In this document: positions 14,901 through 24,935 of the stretch, piece after piece | How the letters are laid out: every line of letters starts with the position of its first letter | Position numbering within the stretch: the first letter of the stretch is position 1 | Source: Cardinalis cardinalis | Taxonomy: Eukaryota > Chordata > Aves > Passeriformes > Cardinalidae | Length of the DNA stretch: 64,000 nucleotides | Assembly (NCBI GenBank): GCA_014549065.1 | Contig: JACDOX010000027.1 | Span: 2,859,691-2,923,690 of the forward strand | Direction of reading: 5' to 3' | Position numbers and translations under genes: made by a program | Notes under the pieces: model-generated | Database searches by the model: none | Seen by the model: only the letters and a program-made list of their open reading frames with translations | Told to the model about the DNA's origin: nothing

Positions 14901-15180
14901 CCCCTCAGCTCAGCTCTATCTGCAGCTCCACTGGAGCTGATGCACCCTAGGGACAGCATTTCCACCCTGCACAAGTGGCATTTTTCAACTGAGCATGGCC
15001 ACAACCAAAACTCTTATCTGCATCTCTACCAACTCCAGTTACCAACAAAATATTTCCATCTTTCACAAGTATTAAAAGTGTGAAGCAAGACCGGTATTTA
15101 AGCCACCAAATGAGTAATGTCTGAAGTAGACTCAGCACGAAGCTTGTGGGAATTTTTGTCTAGCATTATTAACTACTACA
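2926..15180. other. AT-rich non-coding DNA
   Basis: About 12 kb without a recognisable exon. Open frames are short and carry no family motif. The largest (9,455-9,778 plus, 107 codons; 11,410-11,706 plus, 98 codons) have no domain, signal peptide or splice-site framing I can defend. Weak similarity to a reverse-transcriptase remnant near 7.2 kb was considered and set aside. The only other structure noted is the perfect hairpin at 3.48 kb. Confidence 0.65.
3481..3511. repeat. Perfect 13-bp inverted repeat (hairpin)
   Basis: AGCTTTCACATGA at 3,481-3,493 is followed by a 5-base spacer (GCTTT) and its exact reverse complement at 3,499-3,511. Either strand transcribed here would form a 13-bp stem with a 5-nt loop. 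The arms stop abruptly, with no pairing beyond them. This is too short for a typical animal microRNA precursor. It could be a chance palindrome, a fold-back remnant, or a paired binding site. Confidence 0.85.
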
Positions 15181-15190
15181 GATTACTTAC

Positions 15191-15226
15191 CATATCTAGC
15201 CAGTTCAGCCTGCTGTGCTTGTTGCG
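15191..15226 (-). other. Candidate 36-nt exon, minus strand
   Basis: On the minus strand the segment is preceded by a strong 3' splice site: an uninterrupted T tract of about a dozen bases followed by GTGTTAG. It is followed by an intact GTAAGT donor, with the exon ending in ATATG. Two frames are open through its 12 codons; one reads QQAQQAELARYG and the other RNKHSRLNWLDM. I do not recognise either as part of a known protein. A second exon-shaped segment lies 358 bases upstream in transcript order. It could be a small coding or long non-coding RNA exon, or a chance pairing of splice-like motifs, which is common over tens of kilobases. Confidence 0.22.
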
Positions 15227-15584
15227 CTAACACAAAAAAAAAAAATGAATTCTGTGAGTCTTTCTTTTGTTGTGGGGTACTGTCACTCACTTTCACTAAT
15301 ACGATAAAAATATGATGCCTGGAATTATAATAGCGTGGTGGAAACTTTCTACTACACTGCAGTGAACCTTCGGGGAAAACACGTACACATGTGCTACAAA
15401 TATTACATACATTTCCATGAACCTTGTCAAAATGGATCACATGAAAAAAACAAAACAATTACAAAGAAAACTGCTTCATCAACTTCTTCCATTACTCACA
15501 CCATAGGGCGGATGTAAGATCAGAACCAAAAGTGTAATTTTCAAAAGTCTTTTGAAAATTTGAACATTTGGCCGGATTTCTTAC

Positions 15585-15650
15585 CTTGTCACCTCCATGA
15601 ACCCCAGAGAAAATGAGTAGTCTGCGATCTTTCAAGAAGGAAAACACCAC
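15585..15650 (-). other. Candidate 66-nt exon, minus strand
   Basis: On the minus strand the segment follows GATATTTTAG and ends GACAAG before the donor GTAAGA. Its first frame is open for all 22 codons and includes LLIFSGVHGGDK; the length is a multiple of three. The same frame continues open into the 36-nt segment downstream. I do not recognise the peptide. The pyrimidine tract before its acceptor is weaker than for the neighbour. Treat it as a hypothesis for a minus-strand transcript passing through this region. Confidence 0.22.
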
Positions 15651-15838
15651 CTAAAATATCAACATGGTTCAGAATTAGGTCCAAACATTGAACTGTTTAA
15701 TTTAAGAATGAACCACATTGTACTTCTCAAATGCATCTGCAAACATAATTAGGATATGATGAAACAAAAAATTCTCCTTGTGGTTTTGTGTCTATCATCC
15801 TTGCCACTTTCCTAATTAGAGGGCATAGGCTACCATTA

Positions 15839-15866
15839 AAGTCAATTGCAAAGTTCCCATTGACTT
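15839..15866. repeat. Short inverted repeat, possible ancient amniote repeat relic
   Basis: AAGTCAAT (15,839-15,846) and ATTGACTT (15,859-15,866) form 8-bp arms around TGCAAAGTTCCC. The phrase TTCCCATTGACTTCA resembles a segment commonly met in old interspersed repeats of reptiles and birds. The family is not assigned, and the match is from memory rather than a search. Confidence 0.4.
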
Positions 15867-17395
15867 CAGTAGATGTAAACCAGGCTTTAATATTATGCTT
15901 TTCAGTTTTCTTGAGGTGTAAACACCTCATAAAATAAATTCACAGATGAACTAGTAAATGTACACTTACAAAGAAACCTCCTGAGGAGTCCCTGAAGCCA
16001 TATTTTTAAATACTGCTATTCATTCAGGTTATATCAGACAGATTAAGAGACTGTCAAACATAGATCAAGAACAACAATAAGAAATGCTGAAAATACACTC
16101 CAGAAATATATTTTTAAAAATATCATTTGATAAATTTGACAAAACAGACTTAAAAGAGGGTTTTATATTATGCTACGTTTCACAAGCTCAGAAAACCCTA
16201 TCTACTTATCTGCCTATCCATTTCAGTGACCTGTAAATGAAAACATGTACCATATATACAGCAAGTTCTAAGAATCATTTCAAACAAAAAAACCCACTCA
16301 CATAAAAATGCAAGAAAAGCTAATTGAGAAAGGGAGAAAAAGTGTGGGAGTAGAGAGAGTCTAATGGATGAGAAGTCAGAAATACTACCATCTGGAGCTG
16401 ACATTTTCTACTACAGAGCTATGTGCCCATTGGGCATAATTTTTGGTCTTGCAGACTTTCCACAAGTAAGACTCTGATTAACTACAGTGCAAATGAATGA
16501 ACTGCAGGATCTAATTAAACCTGCTGAGGTTTGAAAAACAATCTCATATGCTGCTTGAATATTTCAGTGAATTTCAGAGATTTTCAAGATAGTTTGCCCA
16601 ATTCATTGATAAAAAATTGTTTATAAATATTTATAAGTATAAAGTGGAAATATAAACAGAAGGTGAACATTACATGATAAACAGATATAAGGAAGTAATA
16701 ATTACCTAAACAGACTTGATGAAGGCTTTATTAGATGGAACATCATAGATAACATTACCAAAGAAAGAGTTGTGATTGCAGGATGACATTTGCACAGTCA
16801 TCTTGTTCCAGATACTACTGGAACAGGCAGAAATGGTCTTTTGGCAATTAACCACTGGGGAAATGTCTGCCCATTACCTCACAGGAAGAGAGTAGAAGAG
16901 GCAAGGATAGTGTCCAGCTCTCCAGAATAGACTTCAAATACCTTAACCAGGAGATCTTGTTTTCTTTTTCTGCCATGCCTTGTTTCAATCAGAAAATACC
17001 TTGTACCTTCTCAACAAGTGAGTCGGAGTTCTGCATCCACCAAACCTTCCCAGTGCTGCTTCATCTCCAGAGAAGATCCATGCTAGATACAGAGATGAAG
17101 CCATGTGAGTGAAAACACAGTGCAATCACAAAACTAGAGTCAGTGCTTCCACACAAACACATGTTGGAAGCATACTGAGGCTGCGGAGATCATTTTTTAA
17201 TCTTAATCCAGATATCTTTTAGGATATCTGTCTATGTGTCTTGAATATTATCTTAAGGAGGTGTTTTGAATACACTTGTTTTTAAAAATACAGTAATAAA
17301 TAGTATTTCCACTGTGTGCATCATACCTACAGAAACCCACCAACGAGGATGTTGCCTTTAGGCCTACACACACTAGTGGAGAAATGGTCAGTAAA
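15867..17395. other. AT-rich non-coding DNA
   Basis: No recognisable gene or element. One further minus-strand donor-like site (GTAAGT, antisense at 15,964-15,969) has a possible acceptor about 80 bases upstream in transcript order, but that segment is not in frame with the candidate exon at 15.6 kb. Confidence 0.6.
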
Positions 17396-17535
17396 GAGTC
17401 ACAGGACCATGGACTTACTCAAACTGGGAAGGACTTTCAGGATGTTGTCTATTCCTACCCCCTGCTCAAAGCAGGACTCATTTCACCATTAGATGTGGCT
17501 GTTCAGGTCTCGTTGAGGTTGTCCAACTCTCTGCG
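17396..17535 (-). mobile_element. CR1 LINE 3'-end fragment, minus strand
   Basis: Read on the minus strand, the segment ends with a degraded version of the CR1 3' terminus. In plus orientation it shows TCACAGGACCATGG, then AAACTGGGAAGGACTTTCAGGA and CCCCCTGCTCAAAGCAGGACTC. These are standard landmarks of the antisense CR1 3' untranslated region in birds. It is a short 5'-truncated copy, as is usual for CR1, which is copied by target-primed reverse transcription starting from its 3' end. It carries no coding capacity. Confidence 0.75.
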
Positions 17536-18177
17536 TGCGTTCAGGCTAGCAGCAAAAAGAAACTATGCTGAAGGCTGGCCAACAGCATGCAAACTACAAT
17601 TTGGGAGCCCTAAGGTGCATTCCAGCTCAGGAGGGACTGGCTCCCTGCTCCCAGATCCACTGCAGAGCATCACTGGAGCTCAAAGGAACGCCCAGGGACA
17701 GCACAACAGGGGTTGCCTCAGTTTTGGCCTCTGGTGCCCCCAGCCAGTGACTGTTCAGTCATCCTGTGAGGATGGTGCATGGAAAGTCTGATGGTGGGAA
17801 GGAGCTGTGCAAGGCGGAGAAGATGAAATCTCTGGAAATATTTGCTGTTAGGCTTTAGTAAACCTCTATGGGATATTTGGTAACTGTGGTTTTTTCCATG
17901 TCTTGAAACAGTCGACCGAACTTGAAAGGCTTTGTGACGATGGCAAAAGGACATACCTGATTCAAAGGCAGAGAGAAAGGCCTCTCTTTGCTCAAAAACA
18001 CAAGGGGTAGATATAATTTTTTTTAAAAAGCAAAAATCTAGCCTTCTTCTTATAAATAGCTCAACAATTTTTCAATTAAAAAACTTAAAGACCTGGAAAG
18101 TGGCAGTGGATAAAAATAAATCTAGCCTAAATACATTCACATTGGCAGAACTCTGGGAAATTAAAATTTAAAAAATA
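17536..18177. other. Non-coding DNA between CR1 fragment and microsatellite
   Basis: The plus-strand open frame of 135 codons that starts at 17,384 begins inside the CR1 fragment and runs out of it, with no domain or splice framing. I regard it as chance. A minus-strand donor-like ATCAG|GTATGT is seen near 17,950 without a convincing partner acceptor. Confidence 0.6.
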
Positions 18178-18260
18178 TAAATAAAATAAAATAAAATAAA
18201 ATAAAATAAAATAAAATAAAATAAAATAAAATAAAATAAAATAAAATAAAATAAAATAAA
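18178..18260. repeat. (ATAAA)n pentanucleotide microsatellite
   Basis: Sixteen uninterrupted copies of the 5-base unit ATAAA fill 18,181-18,260, with a slightly imperfect left margin. The perfect array suggests recent expansion and length polymorphism. Minus-strand frames through it translate as repeated FILFY and are not proteins. It may derive from the A-rich tail of a retroposed element, but no recognisable body precedes it. Confidence 0.95.
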
Positions 18261-18586
18261 CAGACCAGACTATTGAAACAGGAAGCACTGGAAGACCTTT
18301 GCAATGGCCAGAGCTGCCCATCATGCCTGTAATATTGTTTGTTAAGCACGTTGGAATCCTTAGAAGTGAACAAAATCATATCTCTGAAGCTGCTGGACTG
18401 CATTTCTCCGCTCCCCATTTTTCTGCTGCAATATCTTGCTGTTAATTATTGTCATTATAAACCACAGCTGGCTGGTGGGAGCACCAGTCAAGTATGTTTT
18501 CCTCTGGAACTAAACTCCAGGAAAATAAAAATCTCTGAATATGCATTGCATCAGGATTAAAGACAAATTTTGAAGTTTGCTTCCAG

Positions 18587-18714
18587 AGAAAATGCTGGTG
18601 AATTTAAACTGTATTAATGTACAGGGGAGGCAGTGCCAAAGGACAAGAGCACTCCACAAATACAGCTGCAATTCCATGAAGTCAGAGCAAGCAGCTCCTT
18701 GCCCACAAGATGAG
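18587..18714 (+). other. Candidate 128-nt exon, plus strand
   Basis: The segment is flanked by GAAGTTTGCTTCCAG on the left and GATGAG|GTAAGT on the right. One frame is open throughout, starting ATGCTGGTGAAT and translating to MLVNLNCINVQGRQ and onward. I find no known domain. The pyrimidine tract is moderate. It may be an exon of an unannotated non-coding RNA or a chance combination. Confidence 0.2.
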
Positions 18715-20847
18715 GTAAGTATGGGATGTCGTGTAACAGCCTGCAGAACACAAACGGATCTTGCAGCTCTATCTGGGTTGTGAAGCCCCAAAACTAGCAG
18801 TGTTAAATACATCAGACATACAGCTTTTGTATTCAGCTTGGGTTTTTTTTTGACAGCCCTACATTTTCACTTTTAAAGAGTATTCTTTCTATCATTATTA
18901 ATATTAAGGGTTGGGTTTTTTTGAGCTTCCAGTATGCCATGTCACAAGCTGGTAAGGGATCGCTGATGGACTCTCCATCCTCTCATGCACAGCAGAGCGT
19001 TTGCTACTGGTTCCAGAGGAACAAGATTTCACTCCACAGGAAATCAGGGCTAATGGGAAATAATACTCATTTCATTCAATTAAATAGTAAAGCTCACACA
19101 TTTTCAGGATCTCAGTCCACAGACATTTCCTTTTTCTGTCACAAAAATGCAGTTGGGAGGATATGTAACATAGAGTACCAAAAAAGGTGCTGTAACAACA
19201 GAGTGAGACAAGGGGGCCAAAGCTGTAAATTCTTTCCATCGACATGGTAATCTGTATTTGTAAAAGGCCAATATTGAGCAGGCAGTGAAAACAGAAATGC
19301 ATAACCACATCACATCACTCCACTGCCAGAAACATTCATACCAATTTCCACCATCAAACACACAGTATGATTACTTAAAAGCTTTTTTAACTTATAAAAG
19401 CAAAACCCTCAAGATGGTATAACTTCTCATTTTCATATTCTGTAACATGAATATACATCAAATTGGCAACAATCTGTACCTTGTGTACATGCCTCCTTCA
19501 GGATCATTAACAGGGAATAAACTCCTTGAAGTAAGTAAACACTTCTTTTTCTTGGGTTTTATGTTAAAAAATGAAAATTAATCTTGCAAGTCATTTTGAG
19601 CCAGCAAAACAGGATTGACAAAGAAAGCACTGTAGTATGATATCTTTTATTAGGCCAACTTAGAGTTCAAAAGTATGCAAGCCTCCTTGACCACACACAG
19701 GTTCCTGTATGCAGAACCCCAGGCTGGAGCCATAAAATGTATTAAACTACTTGCTTTGTCACTACCTATATATATACATAATATATATGTATATAATGCA
19801 TATGCATACACATTTGACACGCTTCAGAATAAACTGTTCATTGACACAGGTTTAAAATAACAACTCTGAAGGATTTCTGTGGGTTGGCATGTAATCTTGC
19901 TATGTATTACTGGGTTTAATAATTTAGCAGTACGCAAAACAAATCCTGCTTTTGATTTCTAATGAGGTCTAATTCCTATTAAAAAAAAAGCCATAGTGAA
20001 AATGTTATCAAATATACATTGTTTGCTGTTTATAATAATAACAATGAGAATACCTAGCAAAGACACAATGCAGTGTTTCACATCAAGTGTTTTATAAGGA
20101 ATAATATAGAGCATCACTAACCTTGTAATACTTATGATACTTCAGGATGCTTTATGCAGGTAAGACCCATTCTAAATAGAAATCTCTTTGCATAAGAATT
20201 CAAACATTTCTAATGTTGTTATGTGCCCCAGTGAGGTGTGTACATTACCTGCTCAGCTCTGCTCTCCACACCACAAGCACACAAACAGACACCACCATGG
20301 TATTGAGCAGCTCTCAGTCCACAGGACAAACCTTCCTCCCCTGGAACAGAAGGGCCAGTGCTGGGAGCTATATACAAAGAATTGTATCAAAGAAAAGTGA
20401 CAGAACCAACCCCTCTTCTTCCTTTCAGTTATGGCACCTGTGAAGCTCTTTCTGGGTGTTTCATTAGGAGTGCTGGCACACCAGTAAATGAGAGCCAGTC
20501 ATTGCTACAAAGACTGAAGGATTGGCGTCCCTCAAGCCATTGGGCTACCATATGTAACACTTCATAAACATGAGTATCAATGACTGCACCGTGTCTCTAC
20601 AGCCCTCAGCTACTGCAACTCTGCCAGCAGAGACCGTGGCACCGCCTTATGTTCCAGCTGTACATGCCATGGGATGGGTTGGTGGGTCTGATAGCATCAA
20701 ATGTGCCTCTGATGAAGTCTGCTAACTCACTTTGAATGAGCCTGAAGTTGATGCTACATTTTCTTAGATTTTATCCTGAACAACAAAGGCTGTTTAGGAC
20801 CAAAGAAAATCACAGATTTGTAGAAGAGTTTTGTCTCGCTACTGCAG
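18715..20847. other. AT-rich non-coding DNA
   Basis: No gene or transposable element recognised. It holds a TA-rich tract at about 19.77 kb and short open frames without motifs. Confidence 0.6.
19766..19812. repeat. TA/TATG-rich microsatellite-like tract
   Basis: An irregular alternation of TATATA, TATGTATATA and ATGCATATGCATACA units over about 47 bases. It contains several short palindromes such as ATGCAT and ATGCATATGCAT. Confidence 0.75.
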
Positions 20848-20898
20848 TACGCTCACAAAGGATCAACATTTTGAACTGGATCATGGGAAAAAATATTG
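20848..20898 (+). other. Candidate 51-nt exon, plus strand
   Basis: A good acceptor (TTTTGTCTCGCTACTGCAG) is followed 51 bases later by ATTG|GTAAGT. Two of the three frames are open, one containing RINILNWIMGKN. The acceptor is among the best in the AT-rich left arm. The peptide is not recognised and no neighbouring in-frame exon was found, so this remains a hypothesis. Confidence 0.22.
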
Positions 20899-22930
20899 GT
20901 AAGTAGATATACTGATTAATAAGAAATCTGAAACCACCTTTAGAATAAATTTAAGATGTGGCCTCAATGTTACCCTACCCACCTGAAAATAATATGGAGG
21001 ATTAGACATGAAAGCTAGAACGTCATTTATCCCTGAGCTGAGGTAATGGCTACTAAGAATGTGGATTTCATTGACAGGTGATTTAGTGAATATGATGACA
21101 GATGCTCAGACATGGCTCCATTAAAAATAAAAGCAACATACTTAAGTCTCATGAGGAGGCATTTTTTTCTTCTTGGTAGAAAATGCATGTCAAGACCTTT
21201 AGAAACTTAGGAACCACATAACAAGAAAATAACAAAGAATCAGCACTCATAAGTGTCTGGCTGACGTTCCCACTAAACAGGCTTTGATAGATCATTTTTT
21301 CCTGACAACAAAGGCATCAGAGAGATTGGCTGGATTCTAGTTCTCCACTACAACCTATAATGAAAAATACTTCCTGTGGCCAAATGAAAAGACAAGAACA
21401 TTTTTTCCCTGAAAATGTGGCTTTATTTGCACTTCTGAAGTGAATCTAGTCCAGGGATATCATCCAAGGACATCAATACCATCAGGGCCAAAGGGGGAGA
21501 TGTAGTTATAAAAGTGTCCCAAATATTGGGACATTGTGTTCTTTGAAGATGAGAGTTTTATCAATGACTGAGAAGATACTGAAAAACTAGACAATAAAAT
21601 TAGTATTCTTTTGCTTCTGAGAGTTCAAGCTCCACTGCCAGATGTAATGCACTGCCTCAGTGTTTGGTGACAGTGAGGGTGACTCAAAGGTGTCTAGCCC
21701 AGAGCTGTCCCCCTTTTCTCTGTGGGCCTCAGTGACAGCTGCCTGCTGCTACAGCACTGGTCTTATGGAAACACTGGTCTTAAGTGCAGCTGATGCTAGT
21801 GGGTGGCCTCAGCCCACTCATTAATAGGACACAAGAAGAGAGAAACAGACCCTTCTAACGAGGCTCTTCCCACTAAAAAGTAAATGTCAAAAATAGGCAA
21901 GCTGGATAATTCCCCAGAAGTACCCACTCCTCTCCTAAGGTGATGCACTTAGATACAAACATTCACATTGCAGACATCTACAGATAGATTAGAAGAATCC
22001 CACCTCAGACATCTGCATTTCAGAAGAGGAAAACATTGGAGCCTTATGGCACAAATGCACCTAAGAGGTGATATTATCATCACAGTCTTACACATCACAA
22101 AGACTAAAGTCCCAAGTCTTCTGTGGGCATTCACAAAGAATGTCAAACTGCACATTTGAAAGGAATGTGGCCTGTTTCTCAAGAGAACAAAAATTATGTC
22201 CATCATGTCATACACCTTTCACATATGGCTTAAAGCCTGAAAATTTCATAAAGTTGACTAATAATCAAGGCAATTTCACATATATTAACTACTATTGTAC
22301 TTATTTGACAACAAACTCAGAAAAACACCTATGACAAGAAAATATGGTAACTATGAATTACAGTAATAATAAACTATCACAAATTAATATATCCAAGTAA
22401 ACACTAGGACTTTGCCAAGGAACAATAAACTAAAGATTTGTGAAGTTTGGGGCTCCTTTTTACCTTTGGATAGAGTCCTTGTAGAGAAAGTATACATACT
22501 GTGATTTAACAGACTCAAAGAAAAATAAGCTTTTAATCTTGCTCTATAACAAGATTCCTCCATAATATTTTCATAATTAAAAAACTAGGAGTAGGCAGGT
22601 GAGAGGCAGAGCTGTTCCATGTGAACAAAGAGATGAGAAAGAAAGGCATAATTGGGGCTCCTACTTCCAGTTCCTACTACTCAAGCTATAAAATTGCTGC
22701 AATGCCTTTCTAAGAGAGATTTATGATGTTTTTTTCATAATGTCTTCCAAACTAAAGTAGACCTAAAGGCTTCTTTTGATATGTTTATACTGAATTAACA
22801 TTAATTAGAGATTAAGGGTAAAATCAATGATCTGTTCAGCTGACCAAATGTAGATGTCTAAATAAGAGTGAGACAAATTATCTCTAAGTTCTCTCTAATC
22901 TAATGACTCTATTGACTAGTCTAACTACCT
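20899..22930. other. AT-rich non-coding DNA
   Basis: I see no gene, repeat family or conserved motif I can support in this 2 kb. Open frames of up to 88 codons on both strands around 21.95-22.33 kb overlap each other and have no motifs. Confidence 0.6.
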
Positions 22931-23166
22931 CAGGGGAGGTTCAGGTTGGATATTAGGAAAGATTTCTTCATTGAGAGATAGGTTAAGCATGGGAACAGGC
23001 TGCCCAGAGAAGTAGTGGAGTCACCATCCCTGGAAGTGCTCAAAAAATGACCGGAAGCAGCACTTTCTGATATGGCTTAGTGGGCATGGTGATATTAGAT
23101 CTAATGTTGGACTTGATCTTGCAGGTCTTTCCCAACCTTAATGATTCTGTGATCTATGATTATATG
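22931..23166 (+). mobile_element. CR1 LINE 3'-end fragment, plus strand
   Basis: This is the clearest CR1 copy. It reads GGTTGGATATTAGGAAAGAT, GAACAGGCTGCCCAGAGAAG, CACCATCCCTGGAAGTGCTC, then TTGGACTTGATCTTGCAGGT, and ends in TAATGATTCTGTGATCTATGATTA, a degraded form of the tandem octamer tail. It contains the end of ORF2 and the 3' untranslated region only, so it is a 5'-truncated dead copy. This element is the main basis for calling the organism a bird or near relative. Confidence 0.93.
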
Positions 23167-23769
23167 ACTACAAAGAGCATTTAAACCCTCAAGTCACTTG
23201 TGGACATCTACTGTCATCTAACACCTCTCCCAGGCCTCACAACTCACACTGACAGATAGGCGAATATTCCAGACTAGTGATGAATGAAATTGCCCTAAAA
23301 AAAAGAAAATAGAAATGTTCTTAAAACAGGAGACAATTCTATTGAGACAAAAATAAAATTCTGTATTTGGGCAGCCCTTGGAGGATATTGGGCTAAGGAA
23401 CAATTCTGAGAAAAAAAAACTAATAAACTGAAGATTAATCAACAGTGTCAATTGGTAATAAAAAACAAAACTGTCATAATATAATGGGATGTACATCCAA
23501 CAAGGCATATGAAGGGATCCTTCATTCTATTTGTCACAGGTTATACTGCATCTAGGAATGCATGAGGAAAGATGGAAAATAAAAATAAAGCTACAAGAAT
23601 GGCTGAAGGTCAAGAAAAATAAGTTATCCTCAATCATTTTCAAATCAAGATCCAGAAAATGGCCTTAACTTGCAACGAAAGAGACTCAGGTTACAGATCA
23701 GGCATGTACGTGTGATTTGAACATGTCAAAAAGGACAGTTTTCTAAAATGCTTAAACACTGGATTTAAC

Positions 23770-23923
23770 TACCTTGAGAGGATCTGCAATCTCCATCCTT
23801 GGAGGTCTTGAAAAGCAGATTAGTCAAATATCTGTTACAGAGAACGTAGGATATTTACTGTGACTTGATCAGAAGTAGATGACCTCATATCTGCTCTAGC
23901 ATTGCTTTCTGTAATTCTGTGAT
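23770..23923 (+). mobile_element. CR1-like LINE 3'-end fragment, plus strand
   Basis: A more diverged CR1 end. CTCCATCCTTGGAGGTCTTG matches the CATCCCTGGAGGTGTTC landmark, and the fragment finishes with TAATTCTGTGAT, an octamer-tail relic. The middle, around TGACCTCATATCTGCTCTAGC, is strongly decayed. It lies 0.6 kb downstream of a better preserved copy in the same orientation, but the two appear to be separate insertions. Confidence 0.7.
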
Positions 23924-24087
23924 AACAAGTCACTTTAGAGACTTGTCTTTGACTGCAACACTGTGTCATATCCAGGATTAGAATATTCTGTCTTTTCTCA
24001 TTCTTTTAAATAACACCAGCCAGTAATATTGGCCTATTCTTCAGACAAAAAAAAAAAATCTCTTTTAAACAGCCACATAAACAGCTA

Positions 24088-24565
24088 ATAAAATCATACA
24101 ATAGTTTGGATAGGAAGGGATCTCCAAAGACCATCTAGTCTGACCTCTGTGTCGTGAGCGGGGGCTTCTCTTACCAGATCAAGTTGCTCAAACGCCCATG
24201 CAACATGACCTTGAACACTTCCAATGATGGTGGATCCACAGCTTCTCAAGGAAACCTGTGCCAATATCTCACCACCTTTAGTAAAAAATTTCTTCTTTAT
24301 GTATAATCTCAACCTGTCCTCTGTCAGTTTAAAACCATTGCCCCTTTTCCTTGTCGCTACAGTCCCTCTGTGTTTCTTAGAAGTTCTCTTTCTATACTGA
24401 AAGGCCACAATGAGTTCTATCCAGAGCATTCTCTTCCCCAGACTGAACAACTCTGACTCTCTCAGTCTTTCCTCATAGCAGAGGTTTTACACCCATCTGA
24501 TCTTTTTTGTGACCCTCCTCTGGACCCACTCTAACAGGTCTTGTCCTGTACTGGGAAGTCCAGAA
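24088..24565 (-). mobile_element. CR1 LINE 3' region, minus strand
   Basis: Read on the minus strand, the segment runs from the last part of ORF2 through the 3' untranslated region and ends with the relic CCAAACTATTGTATGATTTT. Landmarks in plus orientation are GGATAGGAAGGGATCTCCAAAGACCATCTAGTC at the left margin (only part is diagnostic), GTTTAAAACCATTGCCCCTT at about 24,329, and TGACCCTCCTCTGGACCCACTC at about 24,511. A minus-strand open frame of 118 codons inside it is a remnant of element sequence, not a host gene. Confidence 0.9.
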
Positions 24566-24569
24566 CAAG

Positions 24570-24935
24570 TTGGTAACTGCCAGCATCCTCCCTCTTAACA
24601 CTTTAAAGCTGGGGTGATGTTTCCCTTTTTCTATCCACTTGTGATCTCACAGGATCACCATAACTTTACAAGAATGATGGAAAGCAGTTTGGCAACTGCA
24701 TCAATCAATTTCCTCAGGACTCTGGGATGCACCTCATCAGGTCCCACAAGCTTGCGTTCAGGAACCCACTCTTCTCTTACAGTGGGAGGGACTTTGCTGC
24801 CCCAGTCCCTGTCTGAAGTTCGGGATTTTGAGAGAAGTGGGAAAGAACATTACCATTGGAAACTGCCAAAAAAAGAGAAAAGGAGTAGTTGAACCTTCTC
24901 CATGTCGCCTGTCATTAGTCCCCCTATCTATTGAG
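24570..24935 (-). mobile_element. CR1 ORF2 reverse-transcriptase fragment, minus strand
   Basis: The minus strand encodes a decayed piece of the N-terminal part of the CR1 reverse transcriptase. Around 24,717-24,757 it reads KLVGPDEVHPRVLR, matching the conserved GPDxxHPRVL motif of this family. The plus strand shows the antisense landmarks CTCAGGACTCTGGGATGCAC and TTACAGTGGGAGGGACTTTG. It lies directly upstream, in element order, of the CR1 3' region on the same strand, so both are probably one insertion that lost most of the polymerase domain by internal deletion. The plus-strand open frame across it is antisense and not a gene. The element is not functional. Confidence 0.85.

Noticed and set aside
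24614..24892. 92-codon plus-strand frame
   Set aside because: It is antisense to the CR1 reverse-transcriptase fragment, so it is explained by the mobile element.
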